From Croceibacterium_A sp966112795 (lineage in GTDB: Bacteria > Pseudomonadota > Alphaproteobacteria > Sphingomonadales > Sphingomonadaceae): 9,612 bases of DNA. The DNA is taken from positions 1 through 9,612 of the forward strand of contig CBHWED010000124.1 in NCBI GenBank assembly GCA_966112795.1. Reading direction: 5' to 3'. Positions 5,492 through 9,612 of the stretch are shown in pieces. The position numbers and the translations under genes are program-made. Within the stretch, counting starts at the first letter, position 1. Each line of letters starts with the position of its first letter. Under the pieces are notes generated by a model, which made no database searches, was not told the DNA's origin, and worked only from the letters and a program-made list of their open reading frames with translations.

Positions 5492-6604
5492 ATGACCGAT
5501 TCCAGTGGCACCTCTTCGGGCCTCGACCGTTCGATGGTCGTGACGAAACCCGAACCGCGCATCACCGCCATCGCCACCGCCGTCCCCGCCAGCGAATGCA
5601 ACGGCCGGTACACCGACTGGGCCCGCCGCCAGCTCGGCGAGCGCGAGGCCGGCCTGCTCGACCGGATGCTGCAGCGCTCGGGCATCGGCAACCGCTACAC
5701 CGTGCTCAGCGAGGACGACACCCACGAGGCCGCGGGGAGCTTCTACGCGCGGCCCGATCCGCCGAGCACGGCCGACCGCATGGCGGTCTATGCCGACAAG
5801 GCGCCCGAGCTCGCGCTCGAGGCGATCGGCAAGCTCGGCGATCTCGCCGGGGTGACGCACCTCGTCGTCGCCAGCTGCACCGGGTTCACCGCGCCGGGGC
5901 TCGACCAGGTGATCGCGCGGCGGCTCAAGCTCGCGCCGACCGTCGAGCGGGTCGTGATCGGGTTCATGGGCTGCTACGCGGGCGTCACCGCGCTGCGCAC
6001 CGCCGGGCATATCGTGCGCTCGGATCCGTCGGCGCGCGTGCTCGCGGTCGCGGTCGAGCTGTGCAGCCTGCACCTGCAGCCGACCGACCGGCTCGAGAGC
6101 CTGCTCGCGATGGCCCAGTTCGCCGACGGCGCGGCCGCCGCGCTGGTCACTGCGGACGGGGCCGGCCTGGCGCTCGGCGAAGGGCTGTCGATGACGCTCG
6201 AGGAAAGCCATTCGCTGATCACCTGGACGATCGGCGACACCGGGTTCGCGATGGAGCTGTCGGGCGACGTGCCGCTCCGGCTCGGCGAAGCACTGGCCGA
6301 CGAGGCAGTCGCCACGGCGGTCACCGCGGGCCAGCCGGTCGAGGCGATCGAGGCCTGGGCGGTGCATCCGGGCGGCAAGTCGATCGTCGACGCGGTCGAG
6401 CGCGGCCTCGGCCTCGCGCCCGAGAAGGTCGCCGCGTCGCGCAGCGTGCTGCACGACTGCGGCAACATGTCCTCGGCCACGGTGCTGTTCGTGCTCGAGC
6501 GGCTGATGGCCGACAAGCCGGCCAGCGGCATCGCGCTCGCCTTCGGACCCGGGCTGGCGATGGAAGGGCTGCGCTTCGGCTGGACCGGGGACAATGGCGG
6601 GTAG
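5492..6604 (+). CDS. Type III polyketide synthase (chalcone/stilbene synthase superfamily)
   Basis: This 370-residue protein has the typical type III PKS length and both thiolase-fold halves. The catalytic triad is visible: C161 in IGFMGCYAG (156-164), H292 in WAVHPGGKS (289-297), and N325 in HDCGNMSS (321-328). VVASCTGFTAPGLD (125-138) aligns with the conserved strand-loop before the active site. FGPGLAMEGL (351-360) is the C-terminal family signature. Such enzymes extend an acyl-CoA starter with malonyl-CoA and cyclise the chain to resorcinols, pyrones or phloroglucinols. The starter and ring type cannot be inferred reliably from motifs alone. It is the first gene of a three-gene operon and overlaps the methyltransferase by 11 bases. 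The start at 5492 has no clear ribosome site, and M15 (5534) is an alternative. The 54-base gap before it shows no convincing promoter. Confidence 0.95.
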   Translation: MTDSSGTSSGLDRSMVVTKPEPRITAIATAVPASECNGRYTDWARRQLGEREAGLLDRMLQRSGIGNRYTVLSEDDTHEAAGSFYARPDPPSTADRMAVYADKAPELALEAIGKLGDLAGVTHLVVASCTGFTAPGLDQVIARRLKLAPTVERVVIGFMGCYAGVTALRTAGHIVRSDPSARVLAVAVELCSLHLQPTDRLESLLAMAQFADGAAAALVTADGAGLALGEGLSMTLEESHSLITWTIGDTGFAMELSGDVPLRLGEALADEAVATAVTAGQPVEAIEAWAVHPGGKSIVDAVERGLGLAPEKVAASRSVLHDCGNMSSATVLFVLERLMADKPASGIALAFGPGLAMEGLRFGWTGDNGG

Positions 6605-7289
6605 CCTCGCCGAGCGCCTGCGTGCCGACGAGCTGATGGACGATCCGGCGCTCGACCCGGCGACCTTTCATGCGGTTCTCGCCGACCTCGCCAAGGTCAA
6701 CCGGGTCACCTTCGCCTATCGCCCGACGCTGGCCTTCCTTGGCCGTGCGGTCGGCCGGCGCGAGCGGTTCCGCCTGCTCGACGTGGGCTTCGGCGACGGC
6801 GACATGCTGCGGCAGGTCGCCCGCTGGGCCGCGCGGCGCGGGATCGACGCCGAGCTGACCGGGATCGACCTCAACCCGCGCAGCGTCGCCGCGGCCGAAG
6901 CCACCGCTTCGCCCGGCGCGCCGATCCGCTACCTGACCGGCGACTTCGCCGAGCTCGCCGGCGCGGGGTTCGATTGCGTGATCTCGAGCCTCGTCGCGCA
7001 CCACATGAGCGAGGAAGAGCTCGCGGCGTTCCTGCGCTTCATGGAGCGCGAGGCCGCAGCCGGGTGGTTCGTCAACGACCTGCACCGGCACGGTTTCGCT
7101 TATGCGACCTGGCCGCTGCTGGCGAGCGCGATGGGCTGGCACCGCATCGTCCGGCTCGACGGACACACCTCGATCGCGCGCAGCTTCCGGCCGGCCGAGT
7201 GGAAGGCACTGCTGGCGCGCGAAGGCTTGGGCGAAGCGCGGGTGCGGCGCTGGTTCCCGTTCCGGTTATGCGTCGAACGGTACCGCTAG
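6594..7289 (+). CDS. Class I SAM-dependent methyltransferase of the type III PKS operon
   Basis: This 231-residue protein has a Rossmann-type SAM-binding core. Motif I is LLDVGFGDGD (61-70), the acidic residue of motif II is D92 in LTGIDLNP, motif III-like GDFAEL is at 116-121, and FDCVISSLVAHHM (126-138) covers motif IV and beyond. The N-terminal segment MDDPALDPATFHAVLADLAKVNRVT (15-39) resembles methyltransferases that accompany type III PKS genes in other bacteria, as far as I recall. Its likely role is C- or O-methylation of the aromatic polyketide made by the upstream enzyme. It starts inside the PKS gene (11-base overlap) and overlaps the flavoprotein gene by 22 bases, so translation of all three is probably coupled. 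GGGGA lies directly before the ATG as a weak ribosome site. The substrate is inferred from context only. Confidence 0.88.
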   Translation: MAGSLAERLRADELMDDPALDPATFHAVLADLAKVNRVTFAYRPTLAFLGRAVGRRERFRLLDVGFGDGDMLRQVARWAARRGIDAELTGIDLNPRSVAAAEATASPGAPIRYLTGDFAELAGAGFDCVISSLVAHHMSEEELAAFLRFMEREAAAGWFVNDLHRHGFAYATWPLLASAMGWHRIVRLDGHTSIARSFRPAEWKALLAREGLGEARVRRWFPFRLCVERYR

Positions 7290-8386
7290 TCCTCGGCGCC
7301 GGGCCCGCCGGCAGCGCCGCCGCGATAGCGCTCGCCGAGGCCGGTCGGCCGCCGGTGCTGCTCGATCGCGACGCCGAAGTGCGCGACCAGCTGTGCGGCG
7401 GATTCCTCAGCTGGCGCACGGCCGAGCAATTGCGCGCGCTCGGGGTCGAGCCCGCGCGGCTCGGCGCGCGGCGGGTCGAGCGGCTCGCGCTGATCGCCGG
7501 CGAGCGCGAAGCGGCGCTGCCCCTCCCCGCCCCGGCGTTCGGCCTGTCGCGCCGCGCGCTCGACACCGCGCTGCGCCGGCGCGCACTGGCGCTCGGAGCC
7601 GAGCTCGAGGTCGACACGGCGCGGAGCGTCGAGGGCACCACGGTGGTCGGGCGGCGGCGCACCTGGGCCGGCGAGGCGCTGTTCCTCGCCACCGGCAAGC
7701 ACGACGTGCGCGGGCCCGGGCGGCCGCGCAAGGCGCGCGACCCGGCGCTCGGCCTGCGCATTCGGCTGGCGGCGAGCCCGGCGCGCGAGGCGCTGCTCGG
7801 CGGGCGGATAGAGCTGCACTTGTTCGCCGGCGGCTATGCCGGGATCGTGCTGCAGGAAGACGGCAGCGCCAACGTCTGCCTCGCGGTGCGCAAGTCGCAG
7901 CTCGCGGCGAGCGGCGGCGACCCGGTGGAGCTGCTCGCGGCGCTCGCTGACGGCCAGCCGGCCTTCGCCCGGCGGCTTGGGGACGACTGGCGCGGACGGC
8001 CGGTCGAGACGGTCGGCGCCGTGCCCTACGGCTGGATCGCCCACGAGACGCGGCCGGGCCTGTTCCGGCTCGGCGACCAGGCCGCGGTGATCCCCTCGCT
8101 GGCCGGCGAGGGCATCGCGATCGCGCTCGCCAGCGGAGCGATGGCCGCGCGGCATTGGCTCGAGCACGGGGCCGAGGGGGCCGAGCGATACCAGCGGGAG
8201 CTGGCGGCGCGGGTCACCGGCCCGATCCGCACCGCCAGGCTGGCCTGGGCGCTCGCCGAGACACCGCTCGCCGCCAGGCTCGGCCTCGCCCTCGCCCGGC
8301 GCGTGCCGCCGGTGGTCGGCTGGCTGATGAGCGCGAGCCGCATCGTCCCCGACGCCCCGCTTGCGCAGCCGCGTGCCGCTCCGTAA
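7268..8386 (+). CDS. FAD-dependent oxidoreductase (group A monooxygenase / geranylgeranyl reductase-like)
   Basis: This 372-residue flavoprotein has the GxGxxG dinucleotide motif at 10-15 (GAGPAG) and the ribose-binding acidic region LLDRD (31-35). It also carries CGGFLSWRTAEQL (43-55), a GLSRRALDTAL block (92-102), an ATG loop (LFLATGKHDVRG, 139-149), and the second FAD motif RLGDQAAVIPSLAGEGIAIAL (267-287). These are features of p-hydroxybenzoate-hydroxylase-fold enzymes, which include ring hydroxylases and geranylgeranyl reductases. In this operon a hydroxylation or oxidation of the methylated polyketide ring is the likely job, possibly to a quinone, as SrsC does in Streptomyces griseus. 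The ATG at 7268 lies inside the methyltransferase gene (22-base overlap) without a clear ribosome site, which suggests reinitiation. Reductase activity on a prenyl chain is an alternative. Confidence 0.88.
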   Translation: MRRTVPLVLGAGPAGSAAAIALAEAGRPPVLLDRDAEVRDQLCGGFLSWRTAEQLRALGVEPARLGARRVERLALIAGEREAALPLPAPAFGLSRRALDTALRRRALALGAELEVDTARSVEGTTVVGRRRTWAGEALFLATGKHDVRGPGRPRKARDPALGLRIRLAASPAREALLGGRIELHLFAGGYAGIVLQEDGSANVCLAVRKSQLAASGGDPVELLAALADGQPAFARRLGDDWRGRPVETVGAVPYGWIAHETRPGLFRLGDQAAVIPSLAGEGIAIALASGAMAARHWLEHGAEGAERYQRELAARVTGPIRTARLAWALAETPLAARLGLALARRVPPVVGWLMSASRIVPDAPLAQPRAAP

Positions 8387-8422
8387 GGACGCCGCGAAAC
8401 ACTCAGGCAGGACGCTCCCCGC

Positions 8423-9612
8423 ATGGCGAAGATCAAGGTCGTGAACCCCGTCGTCGAGATCGATGGCGACGAGATGACTCGGATCATCTGGCAGTGGATC
8501 CGCGAGCGGCTGATCCTGCCGTACCTCGACATCGACCTGAAGTACTACGACCTCGGGATCGAGAAGCGCGACGAGACGCGCGACCAGATCACCATCGACG
8601 CGGCCAACGCGATCAAGGAGCACGGCGTCGGCGTCAAGTGCGCGACGATCACGCCCGACGAGGCGCGCGTCGAGGAGTTCGGCCTGCACGAGATGTACAA
8701 GTCGCCCAACGGGACGATCCGCAACATCCTCGGCGGGACGATCTTCCGCGAGCCGATCGTGATCTCGAACGTGCCGCGGCTGATCCCGGGCTGGACCGAC
8801 CCGATCGTGGTCGGCCGCCACGCGTTCGGCGACCAGTACCGCGCGACCGACTTCCTCGTCCCCGGCGCGGGCACGCTGCGCCTCGTGTTCGAGGGCGAGG
8901 ACGGCCAGGTGATCGACCGCGAGGTCTACCAGTTCAAGGCCTCGGGCGTGGCGATGTCGATGTACAACCTCGACGAATCGATCCGCGACTTCGCCCGCGC
9001 GAGCTTCAATTACGGGCTCGACCGCGGCTGGCCGGTCTACCTCTCGACCAAGAACACGATCATCAAGGCCTACGACGGGCGCTTCAAGGACCTGTTCCAG
9101 GAAGTGTTCGAGAGCGAGGGCTTCAAGGAGAGGTTCGCCGAGGCCGGGATCGTCTACCAGCACCGCCTGATCGACGACATGGTCGCCTCCGCGCTCAAGT
9201 GGAGCGGCAAGTTCGTGTGGGCGTGCAAGAACTACGACGGCGACGTGCAGTCGGACCAGGTCGCGCAGGGCTTCGGCTCGCTCGGGCTGATGACCTCGGT
9301 GCTGATGACGCCCGACGGCAAGACCGTCGAGGCCGAGGCCGCGCACGGCACGGTCACCCGCCACTACCGCATGCACCAGCAGGGCAAGGCGACCTCGACC
9401 AACCCGATCGCCTCGATCTTCGCCTGGACCCGCGGGCTGATCTACCGCGGCCGGTTCGACAACACCCCCGAGGTGGTGCGCTTCGCCGAGACGCTCGAGA
9501 AGGTCTGCATCGACACTGTCGAGAGCGGCAAGATGACCAAGGACCTCGCGCTGCTGATCGGCCCCGACCAGCCGTGGATGACCACCGAGCAGTTCTTCGA
9601 GGCGATCGTGCA
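8423..9612 (+). CDS. icd: NADP-dependent isocitrate dehydrogenase, missing last few codons at window edge
   Basis: The product converts isocitrate to 2-oxoglutarate and CO2 with NADP in the TCA cycle. It is the dimeric, eukaryote-like type: MAKIKVVNPVVEIDGDEMTRIIW at the start and the isocitrate-binding residues T77, S94, N96, R100, R109, R132 and Y139 are at the same numbers as in the well-studied mammalian enzymes. K210 in STKN and the metal-binding aspartates in RLIDDMVAS and CKNYDGDVQSD are also present. EAAHGTVTRHYR (305-316) binds NADP. The window holds 396 complete codons of an expected length near 405, so only the C-terminal tail is missing. AGGA lies ten bases before the ATG. The gap to the flavoprotein gene is only 36 bases, so either it shares the upstream transcript or its promoter lies within that gene's end (TTGCGC at 8361 and TAAGGA at 8384 with 17 bases between them is a weak candidate). 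Confidence 0.97.
   Translation, partial: MAKIKVVNPVVEIDGDEMTRIIWQWIRERLILPYLDIDLKYYDLGIEKRDETRDQITIDAANAIKEHGVGVKCATITPDEARVEEFGLHEMYKSPNGTIRNILGGTIFREPIVISNVPRLIPGWTDPIVVGRHAFGDQYRATDFLVPGAGTLRLVFEGEDGQVIDREVYQFKASGVAMSMYNLDESIRDFARASFNYGLDRGWPVYLSTKNTIIKAYDGRFKDLFQEVFESEGFKERFAEAGIVYQHRLIDDMVASALKWSGKFVWACKNYDGDVQSDQVAQGFGSLGLMTSVLMTPDGKTVEAEAAHGTVTRHYRMHQQGKATSTNPIASIFAWTRGLIYRGRFDNTPEVVRFAETLEKVCIDTVESGKMTKDLALLIGPDQPWMTTEQFFEAIV

Noticed and set aside
6594..7289. Naming the methyltransferase SrsB
   Set aside because: The operon logic resembles srsABC, but this is a class I Rossmann methyltransferase. As I recall, SrsB belongs to a membrane-bound family, so orthology is not supported.
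7286..9376. A 696-codon open frame on the minus strand across the flavoprotein and icd genes
   Set aside because: It is antisense to two well-supported genes with intact motifs, its translation is a low-complexity Arg/Ala/Asp/Val-rich mix, and such frames arise from GC-rich third positions in high-GC genomes.
1..9612. Mobile element, CRISPR or phage system
   Set aside because: No transposase, integrase, terminal inverted repeats, regularly spaced repeats or phage proteins are visible on either strand.

Overview
The window is about 70% GC, densely coded and strongly strand-biased in codon third positions. Its gene set fits an alphaproteobacterium of the order Sphingomonadales: a CpdR-type response regulator next to an N-formylglutamate amidohydrolase-like gene and a tRNA-Val(GAC), a SapC-family protein, and an eukaryote-like NADP isocitrate dehydrogenase. 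The order is an inference from protein look and gene order recalled from memory. Genus cannot be given.

Layout. Positions 1-425 (minus) hold the N-terminal part of a DEAD-box RNA helicase that runs off the left edge, with a plausible promoter at 506-534. Positions 548-1129 (minus) encode an unrecognised exported protein with four cysteines. Facing away from it, 1265-2698 (plus) is a D-2-hydroxyglutarate-dehydrogenase-like FAD oxidoreductase, followed by sapC at 2796-3578 and a strong 16-bp hairpin. The 196-bp gap at 3579-3774 carries what looks like a complete small RNA gene (about 3663-3768). It has three hairpins, one closed by a cUUCGg tetraloop, a free CCUCCUCCC anti-Shine-Dalgarno motif and a proper intrinsic terminator. 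Positions 3775-4776 (minus) are the N-formylglutamate amidohydrolase-like gene, divergent from cpdR (4858-5241, plus). A tRNA-Val(GAC) with encoded CCA (5329-5403) and its own terminator (5409-5437) follow.

Positions 5492-8386 form a tight plus-strand operon of three overlapping genes: a type III polyketide synthase, a class I SAM-dependent methyltransferase and a group-A-like FAD-dependent oxidoreductase. The likely joint job is to make an aromatic polyketide, methylate it and oxidise it. This is the same logic as the srsABC phenolic-lipid operon of Streptomyces griseus, although the methyltransferase family looks different. The starter unit and final product cannot be read from the sequence. 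The window ends in icd (8423-9612), which lacks only the last few codons.

Most interesting points: the unannotated small RNA candidate at 3663-3768, and the type III PKS, methyltransferase and flavoprotein cluster placed between a tRNA gene and icd. No insertion sequence, CRISPR array, phage gene or integrase is visible. No gap longer than 300 bases is without a gene.
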